A stretch of 64,000 bases of DNA from Verrucomicrobiota bacterium (GTDB lineage: Bacteria; Verrucomicrobiota; Verrucomicrobiae; Limisphaerales; UBA11358), in the NCBI GenBank assembly GCA_014860005.1, contig JACZKP010000111.1, forward strand, positions 62,001 to 126,000, given 5' to 3'. The translations under genes and the position numbers were made by a program. Below are positions 27,430 through 36,576 of this stretch, piece by piece. Below the pieces are notes generated by a model, which was given only the letters and a program-made list of their open reading frames with translations, searched no databases and was not told the origin of the DNA. Every line of letters begins with the position of its first letter. Positions within the stretch are counted from its first letter, which is position 1.

Positions 27430-28275
27430 TCACACTTCCTTCACGATCCCCCAATAGACATCCAGCCGCTTGGTCAGATAGACCTTGATGGCTTTGACCA
27501 GCACTTTGGCTTCGAGCTGCTGGCCGGCGGCGATGATTTCCTTGAGCGACATGCCGGAGCGGAGATTGAAGCTGCCTTGGGCGATGATCGGGCCTTCGTC
27601 CAGGTGCATGCTCACAAAGTGCGCCGTCACGCCGACGATCTTGACGCCGTGTTCGTAGGCCTGACGGTAGGCTTGCGGCCCGGGAAAACTCGGCAGCAGC
27701 GACGGATGAATGTTGATGATCTTGTTTTTGTAACGCCAGACAAACGCGGGCGAGAGGATTTTCATGAACCGCGCCAACACCACGAAATCAATCTCGTGCT
27801 TCTCCAACAAATGCAGCGCGCGTTTCTCCGCTTTGACGCGATCCGTCCAGGGCAGGTGGATAAACGGCAGGCGATGCTTGCGGGCCAGCGGTTCAAAGTC
27901 GGGATGATTGCTGATTACGACTGCTGGATCGGCCTTGAACGTGCCGTTGCGGCAGGCGGCCATGATGGCGTCGAAACAATGCGTCTCGCGCGTGACCAGC
28001 AGGGCAAACCGCTGCCGGCGGCCCGGTTCGAGGAACCGGACCTTGATTTCCATGTCCAGTGCGCGGGCCAGGTCGGCCAAGCCGGCGCGAATGCCGGACG
28101 CGCTGCATTCGTCGGCGTTCCACGACGCCTGGATCGTCATGCCGAACTGGCCGCGCGTGACCTTTTCCTCCAGGCCTTCGATGTTGGCCTTCTGGGCGAA
28201 GAGAAATCCGGTGACGCGGGCGACGACGCCGGATTGGTCGCGCCCGATGACACTGATGGCAGCGTAGATTTTCAT
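27430..28275 (-). CDS. purU: formyltetrahydrofolate deformylase
   Basis: A 281-residue enzyme hydrolysing 10-formyl-THF to formate and THF, supplying formate for PurT and balancing one-carbon units. The N-terminal ACT-like domain (YAAISVIGRDQSGVVARVTGFL) is followed by a formyltransferase-type catalytic domain. This contains VVISNHPDFEPLA, FVVLARFMKILSPAFVWRYKNKIINIHPSLLPSFPG and VGVTAHFVSMHLDEGPIIAQ, carrying the Asn/His/Asp catalytic set. ATG 28275 starts the ACT strand; a TTG three codons upstream is less likely. It is divergent from the secretion operon with a 167-base intergenic region. Confidence 0.95.
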   Translation of the reverse strand: MKIYAAISVIGRDQSGVVARVTGFLFAQKANIEGLEEKVTRGQFGMTIQASWNADECSASGIRAGLADLARALDMEIKVRFLEPGRRQRFALLVTRETHCFDAIMAACRNGTFKADPAVVISNHPDFEPLARKHRLPFIHLPWTDRVKAEKRALHLLEKHEIDFVVLARFMKILSPAFVWRYKNKIINIHPSLLPSFPGPQAYRQAYEHGVKIVGVTAHFVSMHLDEGPIIAQGSFNLRSGMSLKEIIAAGQQLEAKVLVKAIKVYLTKRLDVYWGIVKEV

Positions 28276-28377
28276 GGCAATCAAACGGACGCGAGTTCCA
28301 AGTCCGACGGTTGGTCCAAAACGATGGCGACCAATTTGTACCGGAAGCGGGTGCGCCCGGCAGAGTCTTTTAATTCT

Positions 28378-28406
28378 TTGACCCTGAACGCAACTTTTTT
28401 TACGTT
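28378..28406 (+). promoter_or_regulatory. candidate sigma-70 promoter for the secretion operon
   Basis: TTGACC (28378-28383) and TACGTT (28401-28406) are separated by 17 bases, 36 bases upstream of the GspE start. The -35 is close to consensus, the -10 is only moderate. Verrucomicrobial promoters are poorly characterised, so this is a weak prediction. Confidence 0.3.
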
Positions 28407-28442
28407 CCCTTGTTCAACAGTAGAGCTGTTAAGCGATATTTC

Positions 28443-30182
28443 ATGGCATTTAACTCGGTCAAAGACCTGTTCGCCTCCGTGGTCGGGGTGACGCCCGCGG
28501 AATTCACGGAGTTGCGGAAGGCGTGGCAGGTGGCGGCAGACAACGGTTCGCAAGAGACGTTTCTGGCGTTCCTCTGCCGCGAACGCGGGCTGGCGGAGGA
28601 CGTGTTCCTCCAGCGCCTGGCTGGCGCGCTGAACTGGCCGTTTGTCGAACTGCCCAAACTCACCATCGAAACCGAGGCCCGCAACAAGATTTCCACCAAG
28701 GTAGCCTTTCAACACTGCGTGCTGCCCACGGCGATGCGCGACGGCGCGGTGCAGGTGGTGGTGAGCAATCCGTTCGACACCGCCATGCTCAACGCCGTGC
28801 GCTACGAAGCCCACGGCCCCGTGCAATTCGCGCTCGCGCCCCGCATGGAGATCGAGAAAGCGCTCAAGCGCTATTACGGCGTCGGCGCCGAAACGCTCGA
28901 TGAGATGGATGACGAACTGCCGGTGGACCTCGAACTGCCCACCGACAAGGAAATCACTGAGGGCGACCAGGAAGCCAGCGTCATCAAGTTCGTCAATCAG
29001 GTCATCTGGGAAGCCTACAAGGACCGCGCCACGGACATTCATCTCGAACCGCAGGAAGACGAGTTGCGCATCCGCTACCGGATTGACGGAATTCTGCACC
29101 AGACGCCGATGCCGCCACAGTTGAAGCGCTTTCAGGCCGCGCTCATTTCGCGCATCAAAGTCATGAGCGGAATGAACATCGCGGAAAAGCGCCTCCCGCA
29201 GGACGGCCGCATCAACGTCCGCATCAAGGGCGAGGAAATTGACATTCGCGTCTCCACCGTGCCCACGGTCTATGGCGAAAGCGTTTCACTGCGGTTGCTC
29301 TCGCGTGGGAAGATTTTCCTCAGCCTGGACAAACTCGGTTTTGCGCCGATGGACGAAGCCGCCATCCGCGAAATCATCGTCAAGCCGCACGGCATTCTGC
29401 TCGTGACCGGACCCACGGGTTCGGGCAAGTCCACCTCGCTCTACGCAATGTTGAGCACGATCAACTCGATTCAGAAGCGCATCATCACGGTGGAAGAACC
29501 GGTGGAGTACGAGCTGCGGGGCATCAACCAGATTGCTGTGCGCCCGGAAATCGGCCTGACGTTTGCGATGGGCCTGCGCCACATTCTGCGCCAGGACCCG
29601 AACGTCATCATGGTCGGCGAAATTCGCGACCTGGAAACCGCGGAGATCGCCATCCGCGCCGCGCTGACGGGCCATCTGGTTTTTTCCACGCTGCACACCA
29701 ACGACGCGCCCAGCGCGTTCACCCGGCTGATTGACATGGGCATTGAGCCGTTCCTCGTGGCCTCCTCGGTCGAGGCGGTCATGGCTCAGCGCCTGGTCCG
29801 CACGATCTGTCCGGTCTGCAAAACGGAGCAGAAAGTCGAGCGGAGTTACCTGCGCAAGATCGGCTTTCCCGAGGAGGAGATTGACAGCACCAAATTCATG
29901 CGCGGCGTGGGGTGCGAGGATTGCCGGCAGCTTGGCTATCAAGGCCGGCTCGCGATCTACGAGCTGCTGGTGCTGAACGAATCCCTGCGCCCGCTTATCC
30001 TGAGCCGCGCCGCTTCTTCCACGATTGCCCAGCGCGCCATCGAGCAAGGCATGCGCACGCTGCGTGATGACGGTTGGAACAAGGTCAAAGGCGGGATCAC
30101 CACCATCGAGGAAGTCCTCCGCGTGACGCAAATCGAGGAGCACCTTGATTCGCTGAGTGAAGACAAGCCGCCGGCGGTTTGA
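28443..30182 (+). CDS. gspE: GspE/PilB-family secretion ATPase
   Basis: A 579-residue AAA-type ATPase that powers pseudopilus or pilus assembly at the inner membrane. The N-terminal ~150 residues resemble an MshEN-type domain (LQRLAGALNWPFVELPKLTIE). The core contains ATDIHLEPQEDELRIRYRIDG, the Walker A GPTGSGKSTSLYAML at ~323, the Asp box with ITVEEPVEYEL, Walker B VIMVGEIRDLETAEIAIRAALTGH and the His box FSTLHTNDAPSAFTRLIDMG. A C-terminal zinc motif reads CPVC...GCEDC. The sequence does not separate GspE from PilB; the adjacent GspL- and GspM-like genes and secretin favour type II secretion. It opens a four-gene operon. Confidence 0.93.
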   Translation: MAFNSVKDLFASVVGVTPAEFTELRKAWQVAADNGSQETFLAFLCRERGLAEDVFLQRLAGALNWPFVELPKLTIETEARNKISTKVAFQHCVLPTAMRDGAVQVVVSNPFDTAMLNAVRYEAHGPVQFALAPRMEIEKALKRYYGVGAETLDEMDDELPVDLELPTDKEITEGDQEASVIKFVNQVIWEAYKDRATDIHLEPQEDELRIRYRIDGILHQTPMPPQLKRFQAALISRIKVMSGMNIAEKRLPQDGRINVRIKGEEIDIRVSTVPTVYGESVSLRLLSRGKIFLSLDKLGFAPMDEAAIREIIVKPHGILLVTGPTGSGKSTSLYAMLSTINSIQKRIITVEEPVEYELRGINQIAVRPEIGLTFAMGLRHILRQDPNVIMVGEIRDLETAEIAIRAALTGHLVFSTLHTNDAPSAFTRLIDMGIEPFLVASSVEAVMAQRLVRTICPVCKTEQKVERSYLRKIGFPEEEIDSTKFMRGVGCEDCRQLGYQGRLAIYELLVLNESLRPLILSRAASSTIAQRAIEQGMRTLRDDGWNKVKGGITTIEEVLRVTQIEEHLDSLSEDKPPAV

Positions 30183-30237
30183 ACCAAGAGCAAAAAAGAT
30201 GTCGCGGCATAACCCAAAATGCAAAATGCAGAATGTA

Positions 30238-30271
30238 GAATGTAGAATTTGGCCCCCGCATTTCTACATTC
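30238..30271. repeat. inverted repeat between gspE and the GspL-like gene
   Basis: Ten-base perfect arms, GAATGTAGAA (30238-30247) and TTCTACATTC (30262-30271), with a 14-base loop. It is preceded by a run of related short units (AATGCAAAATGCAGAATGTAGAATG). It lies in the 117-base gap inside the operon and could stall transcription or affect message stability. Confidence 0.55.
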
Positions 30272-30299
30272 CTCATTTTTCGTTCTTCCTTTCCTGACC

Positions 30300-31679
30300 A
30301 TGGCTCGCTGGCATTCCTGCAACGTGCTCCAGAGCGGCGCTGACGCGCGCCGGCTCTGGCAGTTCGACGCGCGCAACGGCGATTTCAAATTGAGCCGTGA
30401 GCAGACCACGACGGCGGACGGGGGGTTGCCCGGCCACCTGGTCAACAAATCGTGGCGTTCGCTCTGGCAACCCCGGCTCAACGTGGCCTGGCTGCCGCCG
30501 GAAAATGTTTTTCTTCGCGTGGTCCATTTACCAGCGAGCAATTTTGAGGAAACGCTCGCGATGGTGGAACTGCAGTTGGAGAAAGTCTCACCCATCCCCG
30601 TGACCCAGGTGGTCTGGAGCATCCACCGGATGCCGCAGGCGGCGGAGAATCTCCAAACGCTCATCGTGGTGCTGGCCGAACGCAAGGCGGTCGAGGAGTT
30701 TCTTGGCAAGCTCGAGGGTCAGGGCTATCTGGCCGACCGGCTCGAACTGGGCGTGCTCGACCAACTCCAGGCGACACCTGTGACCGAGGACGGCGCGTGG
30801 ATTTATCCGGGAGCCTGGGGCGGCCACAACACCGCCCTCGCGGCCTGGTGGTATGGCGGCGTGCTGCAAAATCTGAATTTCCTCACACTACCGCTGGCGG
30901 AAGACCGGGCGGCGGGTTTGCAGGAGCAACTGGCGCAAATGTCCTGGGCCGGTGAACTGGAAGGTTGGCTCACGGCACCACCCGCCTGGCATCTGGTGGC
31001 CGACGACGCCACCGCTGCGGAATGGGAACCGGGTCTGCGGCAGGCAGCCGGGGATCGCGTGGTTGTTTCCGCGCCGCTGAATCCCCCGGAACTCGCGGCC
31101 TTGACCGCCCGGCGGGCGGCGCAAACCGACACGAAGACAAATCTCCTCCCCGCCGAATTCGCCACGCGTTATCGCCAACAGTTCGTGGACCGCTTGTGGA
31201 TGCGCGGACTGGCCGCGCTCGGCGTGTTGTACGCAATTGTTATCGCCATTTACTTCGCAGCGTTGTCGGTACAGACGTACCGCGTTGGCAAGGTCGAAAG
31301 CCAGGTCAAGGCCACGAGTCTGGAATACACCAACGCCATGCAGATGCGGGCACGCTACGACGTGCTCAAGGACCGGCAGGACCTCAAGTTCGCCGCGCTG
31401 GATTGCTGGAAAGCCGTGGCTGAACTTCTGCCGGAGACGGTGACGATGGATGCCTTCAATCTGGTGGAAGGCCGCCGCCTGACGCTGAATGGCACGGCGC
31501 CGGCGGACCAACGCCGCGAAGTCCTCGATTTCGTCGAAGCCATGCGCAAGGCCACGGTCAACAGCAAGGAGCTGTTTGATCAAAGCAAGGACCCCGGCAT
31601 CAGTCAGACCGTGAATCCCGGGGGCGCGACGGTGCGCTGGAGCTTCGTCCTCGAACTCATTCACACGGACGCCAAATGA
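30300..31679 (+). CDS. GspL/PilM-PilN-like inner membrane assembly protein
   Basis: A 459-residue protein. The N-terminal ~250 residues resemble the actin-like cytoplasmic region of GspL/PilM (NVFLRVVHLPASNFEETLAMVELQLEK, LAERKAVEEFLGKLEGQGYLADRLELG) but lack an obvious ATP site. A single TM helix lies at ~302-322 (LAALGVLYAIVIAIYFAALSV) after NLLPAEFATRYRQQ, the usual PilN-type juncture. The periplasmic part is PilN-like, with a coiled stretch followed by an AELLPETVTMDAFNLVEGRRLTLNGTAP fold. The whole matches GspL, i.e. a PilM-PilN fusion. It overlaps the next gene by four bases. ATG 30300 follows a hairpin-containing gap. Confidence 0.75.
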   Translation: MARWHSCNVLQSGADARRLWQFDARNGDFKLSREQTTTADGGLPGHLVNKSWRSLWQPRLNVAWLPPENVFLRVVHLPASNFEETLAMVELQLEKVSPIPVTQVVWSIHRMPQAAENLQTLIVVLAERKAVEEFLGKLEGQGYLADRLELGVLDQLQATPVTEDGAWIYPGAWGGHNTALAAWWYGGVLQNLNFLTLPLAEDRAAGLQEQLAQMSWAGELEGWLTAPPAWHLVADDATAAEWEPGLRQAAGDRVVVSAPLNPPELAALTARRAAQTDTKTNLLPAEFATRYRQQFVDRLWMRGLAALGVLYAIVIAIYFAALSVQTYRVGKVESQVKATSLEYTNAMQMRARYDVLKDRQDLKFAALDCWKAVAELLPETVTMDAFNLVEGRRLTLNGTAPADQRREVLDFVEAMRKATVNSKELFDQSKDPGISQTVNPGGATVRWSFVLELIHTDAK

Positions 31680-32305
31680 ACCAATACCTCTCCCGTTTGA
31701 CTTCATTGGAGCGCCGGTTTGTGATCGGCGTAATGGTCGTGGTCATCCTCGTCATCAACATCCTGTTCGTCTGGCCGCGCTTCAAGGACTGGGACAACGT
31801 CAAGAACCGCATGGTCAAGGCGGAGAATCTTCTGAAAAAGTACCAGGCAGAAATCGCCCAGAAGCCGGAGTTCGCCGCCAAGGTCAAAAGCCTGGAAAAG
31901 GAGGGCGAAGTGGTGCCCCAGGACGATCAAGTGGTTGATTTTTTGCGGATCATCCAGAATCAAGCCGTCGCCAGCGGAGTTCAACTGATTGGCAATACCC
32001 GCCAGCCCGACCGCACGAATCAGTACTTCATGGAACGCGCCCAAGCGCTCACGGTGCTGGCCGGCGAACCGCAAATGGTGGACTTCCTCTATCAATTGAG
32101 CGCCGGCAATTCCTTGATTCGCGTCCGCGACCTGACGCTGCGGCCCGATGTTCCACGCCATTCGCTCAGCGCCAACATCAAGCTGGTGGCCAGTTACCAA
32201 AAAACGCAGCCCACCCGCTCCACCTCCTCAACCACCGCCACGCCGCCCGCCAAATCCGCGCCGCCGCCGGCCAAAACTGCAACCTCAACCACCAAACGAC
32301 CGTGA
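31676..32305 (+). CDS. GspM/PilO-like inner membrane assembly protein
   Basis: A 209-residue protein with a cytoplasmic start, one TM helix (FVIGVMVVVILVINILFVW, ~15-33), a coiled coil (VKNRMVKAENLLKKYQAEIAQ) and a ferredoxin-like periplasmic domain (DQVVDFLRIIQNQAVASGVQLIGN...FLYQLSAGNSLIRVRDLTLRPD), the PilO/GspM layout. The C-terminal ~40 residues are a Thr/Pro/Ala-rich tail, unusually long for this family. Four-base overlaps on both sides (ATGA upstream, GTGA downstream) make it tightly coupled to the GspL-like gene and the secretin. Confidence 0.75.
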   Translation: MNQYLSRLTSLERRFVIGVMVVVILVINILFVWPRFKDWDNVKNRMVKAENLLKKYQAEIAQKPEFAAKVKSLEKEGEVVPQDDQVVDFLRIIQNQAVASGVQLIGNTRQPDRTNQYFMERAQALTVLAGEPQMVDFLYQLSAGNSLIRVRDLTLRPDVPRHSLSANIKLVASYQKTQPTRSTSSTTATPPAKSAPPPAKTATSTTKRP

Positions 32306-34458
32306 AAACTATTTTTATTGCTCTGCTGGTCACCGCACTTGGTCTCGGGGCGCAAACCCCGCCGCCCACGGCATCGCCGCCTGCCGCCACCAACGCCGCC
32401 GGGGCGCCGAGAACCATTCCGACGCTGCCCTCTCCTGGCCAGCCGCGGACTATCCCCACGCTGCCCGCCGGGCCGGGTGCGCCCGCCGCGACGCCTTCAA
32501 TTCCAGTGCCTGGTGCGCAGCCGCAGCCCGCTCAAGCACTTCCGCCAGGGGTATCTCCCACGGCGGCCCGCCTGTCAGGCACTTCAGACCCGGGTGAAGA
32601 ACTGATTCCAACCGGCATGATCAACTGGACTTCGGCAGACCTGAATCAAGTTTTGGCCATCTACGCGGAATTGGTCGGGCGAACCATTTTGCGACCGGCG
32701 ACTTTGCCGGGCGCCAATATTGCCCTGAAGGCACAAACACCCCTGACCCGACGGGAAGCCATCCAGGCGCTGGACGCCGTGCTGGCGATGAACGGAGTTT
32801 CCATGATCAACTTCGGCGAGAAGTTTGTGAAAGCGGTGCCAATTACCATGGCCCCGGCTACAGGCCAGGAGGTGAATACGGATGATCCCGATCAATTGCC
32901 GATCATCGGTTCTTACGTCACGCGCGTCGTGCAGACCAAATATATCAAACCCAGCGAATTGGTGCCCACGTTGACGCCGTTTCAGAGCGCGGCCAACGCG
33001 ATCCTGCCCGTGGACAGCAGCCAGATTCTTGTCCTGCGGGACAACACTGAAAACGTCAAGCGCATGCTGGAGATGGTGGAGAAAGTGGATGTGATGGTGG
33101 AGGCGGAGTTTATTTCCGAGGTTATTCCCATCAAGTTCGCCAAGGCCGAGGACATCGCCACCGCATTGGGCAGTTTAAGCAGCGGCGGCGGCGGCACCAC
33201 CGTAGGACAATCAACTTCCGGCGCCCGGACCACCGGCGCCGCCCGCACAACCATGGGCAGCACCCGACCCGGCCAGCCGGGTTACAATCCCAGCCAACCC
33301 GGGGGCCTGATGCAGCAAGGCGCGGCTGGCACGCCCTCGGCTGGCGGCACGTTCAGCGACCGCTTACAGCAGATCATTCGCCGCGCCTCCACCGGTTCAG
33401 GCGACCTGCAAATCATCGGTGAGACCAAGATCATTGCGGACGCGCGCTCAAACTCGCTGCTGATTTTCGCCACCCGCCAGGATATGAAGATGGTCAAGGA
33501 CATCATCGAAAAGTTGGACGTGGTTTTGGCGCAGGTGCTCATTGAAACCATCATCATGGACATCTCATTGGGCAACAGCTTCAACTTCGGCATATCAGGG
33601 ATTCAAGGTGCCCGCGAATTCAGCGGTTCTTTCACTGGCGCCGGCGGTATGAACGCCACCAAGCTGTTTGACTTCAACACCAATTCCCTTGGTGGACTCC
33701 TCGGCAGCGGACTCAAATATTTTGGCAAGATTGATGACGACATCTACGTTTCCTTGGAAGCCATGGCGCAGGACGGGCGGGCCAATGTGATCCAGAAACC
33801 TCGCATCCAGACATCGCACGCCACGCCCGCGTCCATCTTCATCGGTGAGACGGTGCCTTACATCAGCGGCACCTACTATGGTTACGGCGGCGGTTCTCCC
33901 AGTTCTTCCTATCAACAACTAAGGGTCGGCATCGGCCTGAACGTAACCCCGTTCATCAATCAAGATGGCTTGGTGGTAATGCAGATTGACCAACAGATCG
34001 AGGAACTGGGTGAAACGGTTGAGATTGACGGAAACCAGGTACCCAAGACAACCAGCCGCACCCTCATGGCCGAAGTAGCTGTCCGCGACAATGAGACCAT
34101 CTTGCTGGGGGGGTTCATCAGGAATCGCGATTCTACCACCAAGTCCGGGGTGCCCTACCTGAAGGACATTCCCTTGTTGGGGTATCTCTTTCGTTCCACC
34201 TCCAAAGAGAAAGAACGCAAAGAGCTGATCGTCTTGATGCGTCCCACCGTACTGCGGACACCCGAGATTGCGGCCATGCAGGTGGCTATTGAAAAGGAAC
34301 GGCTGCCTGGCGTCCGCGCTGCCGAAGCGGAGTTGGATAGAATAGAAGGAAAGGGGAAGACCAATCCGCGCGCTCAGAAAGATTTATTCAAGCAGGTCAC
34401 TCCCTTCACCCCAGAGGAGATCGAGACCTTGGGCCTGCCGTCCGCGGAAACCCCGTAA
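32302..34458 (+). CDS. gspD: type II/IV secretin (outer-membrane pore)
   Basis: A 718-residue secretin. A GTG start overlaps the preceding stop; a signal peptide (TIFIALLVTALGLGAQ) leads into a ~90-residue Pro/Ala linker containing three near copies of RTIPTLP. N0/STN-like (~106-185, INWTSADLNQVLAIYAELVGR) and N1/N3 ring domains follow, the N3 region with a long Gly/Thr/Ser-rich insertion (~295-350). The C-terminal secretin domain carries VIQKPRIQTSHATPASIFIGETVPYI, ILLGGFIRNR and YLKDIPLLGYLFRS. The terminal ~50 residues could be a pilotin-binding S-domain. It forms the outer-membrane gate of the system. Confidence 0.93.
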   Translation: MKTIFIALLVTALGLGAQTPPPTASPPAATNAAGAPRTIPTLPSPGQPRTIPTLPAGPGAPAATPSIPVPGAQPQPAQALPPGVSPTAARLSGTSDPGEELIPTGMINWTSADLNQVLAIYAELVGRTILRPATLPGANIALKAQTPLTRREAIQALDAVLAMNGVSMINFGEKFVKAVPITMAPATGQEVNTDDPDQLPIIGSYVTRVVQTKYIKPSELVPTLTPFQSAANAILPVDSSQILVLRDNTENVKRMLEMVEKVDVMVEAEFISEVIPIKFAKAEDIATALGSLSSGGGGTTVGQSTSGARTTGAARTTMGSTRPGQPGYNPSQPGGLMQQGAAGTPSAGGTFSDRLQQIIRRASTGSGDLQIIGETKIIADARSNSLLIFATRQDMKMVKDIIEKLDVVLAQVLIETIIMDISLGNSFNFGISGIQGAREFSGSFTGAGGMNATKLFDFNTNSLGGLLGSGLKYFGKIDDDIYVSLEAMAQDGRANVIQKPRIQTSHATPASIFIGETVPYISGTYYGYGGGSPSSSYQQLRVGIGLNVTPFINQDGLVVMQIDQQIEELGETVEIDGNQVPKTTSRTLMAEVAVRDNETILLGGFIRNRDSTTKSGVPYLKDIPLLGYLFRSTSKEKERKELIVLMRPTVLRTPEIAAMQVAIEKERLPGVRAAEAELDRIEGKGKTNPRAQKDLFKQVTPFTPEEIETLGLPSAETP

Positions 34459-34610
34459 TCGCAAATCGAAACCGCCAGCCCCCTGAACACTGCGGCACGA
34501 GGTGCGACCGACGACTTGAGGAAACCGAATTGATTCCCGTTTCCTCCGTTTCCTCGGCTCGACGGCTGTGAAAGCAACACAGCGCGGCGAAGCCGCAGCC
34601 AAACGAGCCC

Positions 34611-34673
34611 GGACAGCTTTGTCCGCGCGAGTCTATCCCACGCCTCGCGACTTGCGGACAAGGCTGTCCGCGC
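34611..34673. repeat. intergenic palindrome downstream of the secretin
   Basis: GGACAGCTTTGTCCGCGCGA (34611-34630) and TGCGGACAAGGCTGTCCGCG (34653-34672) form an imperfect inverted pair in the 303-base gap between the secretin and the convergent GspC-like gene. Each arm also contains a self-complementary GGACAG/CTGTCC pair. The rest of the gap (34459-34761) shows no gene. No T tract follows, so it is not a simple terminator. Confidence 0.6.
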
Positions 34674-34761
34674 ACCTGGAAAATCCTCGCGGCGCAAGAG
34701 GACTCTGACGAACAGCAGTGCAATGTCCCACCGGTTTACGCCCTCGCAAGGCAAGCCGCGA

Positions 34762-35223
34762 TCACTTTTGCCGCGTCGGCAACGCCGGCACCGTCTCCGC
34801 ATCATCCGCCATGCTGAGGGTTTGTAAGAACCCGTGGTTGTTGAACTTGATCGTCCCGGCGCGTACATCAATTTCAAGCACTTCGATTTCACCCAGGCGC
34901 TCGCCTTCGCTCAGTACGCACGAAATTTCCCGGACTGGTGTGCCGGGTCTGGCCGGCATTTGCACTTTGAACAACACCTGACGGCGGGGGAGAATGTTCG
35001 TCACCCCCTGCAATATGATTCGCGGTGGCAGGACTGGCGCCGTAACCACGGTCCTTGCGGGAGCTTCTTTGCTCAGGCTGAAAGCGTTCCGGCCAACGAT
35101 GGTCCTGGCGTAGGGGTTTTCCTTCGGCGTGGCGGTGGCCGCTGGGCTGACCGTGCTTAAGAGGCATCCCGCCATTACCCCGAGCAGGAGTTTATCGCTC
35201 TGGCTCACGATGCGAGTTCTCAT
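34762..35223 (-). CDS. GspC-like secretion protein (HR-type domain)
   Basis: A 153-residue protein. An N-terminal hydrophobic segment (KLLLGVMAGCLLSTVSPAATA) could be a signal or TM anchor. It is followed by RTIVGRNAFSLSKEAP and then the pattern IILQGVTNILPRRQVLFKV...EISCVLSEGERLGEIEVLEIDVRAGTIKFNNHGFLQTL. This corresponds to the homology-region domain of GspC, the clamp between inner-membrane platform and secretin. The gene lies next to the secretion operon but on the opposite strand, convergent with the secretin. Start ATG 35223 was chosen because earlier in-frame starts add basic, non-hydrophobic residues. Assignment is by pattern only. Confidence 0.6.
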   Translation of the reverse strand: MRTRIVSQSDKLLLGVMAGCLLSTVSPAATATPKENPYARTIVGRNAFSLSKEAPARTVVTAPVLPPRIILQGVTNILPRRQVLFKVQMPARPGTPVREISCVLSEGERLGEIEVLEIDVRAGTIKFNNHGFLQTLSMADDAETVPALPTRQK

Positions 35224-35270
35224 GCTGTAGCAAACACCGCCATCCGGATCAAGTTTCGCACCGAAACAAG

Positions 35271-35298
35271 CAAGGGCAGCGACGGATCGCTGCCCTTG
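35271..35298 (-). terminator. strong hairpin after ilvC
   Basis: A perfect 12-base stem, CAAGGGCAGCGA (35271-35282) with TCGCTGCCCTTG (35287-35298), around a 4-base loop. On the minus strand it lies 28 bases past the ilvC stop and is followed by CTTGTTTC, a modest T content. It probably terminates the ilvN-ilvC transcript. Confidence 0.65.
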
Positions 35299-35326
35299 AA
35301 GACTGAAGTCGTGGTTGCCGGCTGAA

Positions 35327-36427
35327 CTAATTCGACTGCCGACCCGCCACACCTTTGGTGGACTTGTTGATCGCCTTGGCGGCTTCCTTGGGACGCAACG
35401 CACGCACGGCCGCGCCGGCCCGCCACATCTCGGAATCACGAATTTCGTTCAATTCCTTCTGCAGTTGCACCTGGTAATTCGGTGCGCCGCAGGCCTTGAG
35501 CACACGGGCACATTCCTTGCCGGTCTTGACCCGTTGATAAAGTTCCTTGAACACCGGCACGACGGCCTTCTTGAATCGCGGCCGCCAGTCCAGCGCCCCG
35601 CGTTGGGCGGTGGCGGAGCAGTTCGCATACATCCAGTCCATGCCGTTCTCGTCCACCAACCGGATGAGCGATTGCGTGAGTTCCTCGACCGTTTCGTTGA
35701 ACGCCTCGCTGGGCGAGTGGCCCTGGGCGCGCAACACGTCATATTGCGCGTCCATGATGCCGGCCAGCGCGCCCATCAGCACGCCGCGTTCACCGGTCAG
35801 ATCACTGAACACCTCGTGCTGGAAGGTCGTCGGGAACAGATACCCCGAACCGATGCCAATCCCCACCGCCATACAACGTTCCTCGGCGCGGCCCGTGTAA
35901 TCCTGCTCCACGGCGAAGCTGGAGTTGATGCCGGCGCCGGAGAGAAAATTACGTCGCACAGAGGTGCCCGAACCTTTGGGCGCGACCATGATCACATCCA
36001 CGTTCGTGGGCGGCACCACGCCGGTCTGCTTCTTATAGGCGATGGAGAAACCGTGGGAGAAATACAGTGCGTCGCCGGGCTTGAGGTTGCGCTTGATGAC
36101 CGGCCAGATGGTGCGCTGCGCGGCGTCCGAAACCAGCATCTGGATGATCGTGCCGCGTTTGACAGCCTCCTCCATGTCGAACAGTGTCTTGCCGGGCACC
36201 CAGCCGTCTTTCACCGCGCGGTCCCAATCCCGCTTGAATTGCGGCGCCTGGCCTATGATGACCTTGAAGCCGTTGTCGCGCAGGTTCAACGACTGCGCCG
36301 GGCCCTGCACGCCGTAGCCAATGATGGCAATGGTTTCGTTCTTGAGCACCTTGCGCGCCCGGGAAATGGGAAATTCCTTGCGCGTGATGACTGTTTCTTT
36401 CGTTCCGCCAAAATCAATGGTTGCCAT
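35327..36427 (-). CDS. ilvC: ketol-acid reductoisomerase
   Basis: A 366-residue enzyme catalysing isomerisation and NAD(P)H-dependent reduction of acetolactate/acetohydroxybutyrate in valine, leucine and isoleucine synthesis. The Rossmann motif GYGVQGPAQSLNLRDNGFKV is near residue 37. The KARI catalytic regions follow: SHGFSIAYKK, VDVIMVAPKGSGTSVRRNF, SDLTGERGVLMGALAGIMDAQYDVLRAQG and a C-terminal SATAQRGALDW knotted helical domain. Length is typical of the short class I form. It lies 149 bases downstream of ilvN on the same strand, forming a probable ilvN-ilvC operon closed by a strong hairpin. ilvB is not in the window. Confidence 0.96.
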   Translation of the reverse strand: MATIDFGGTKETVITRKEFPISRARKVLKNETIAIIGYGVQGPAQSLNLRDNGFKVIIGQAPQFKRDWDRAVKDGWVPGKTLFDMEEAVKRGTIIQMLVSDAAQRTIWPVIKRNLKPGDALYFSHGFSIAYKKQTGVVPPTNVDVIMVAPKGSGTSVRRNFLSGAGINSSFAVEQDYTGRAEERCMAVGIGIGSGYLFPTTFQHEVFSDLTGERGVLMGALAGIMDAQYDVLRAQGHSPSEAFNETVEELTQSLIRLVDENGMDWMYANCSATAQRGALDWRPRFKKAVVPVFKELYQRVKTGKECARVLKACGAPNYQVQLQKELNEIRDSEMWRAGAAVRALRPKEAAKAINKSTKGVAGRQSN

Positions 36428-36576
36428 GTTGTCTTCGTCTGGGTTGGCGCTGCGCCGAAGATCGGGCGACGCCGGGTTTGGTTCAGTGTTGGTTCAATGT
36501 TGCTTCGATGTCCGCTACCCAAGGGGTTGGCGGGCAGCAAATCCTAATAAGCGGCTTGCGATAGTCAACCCTCGGA

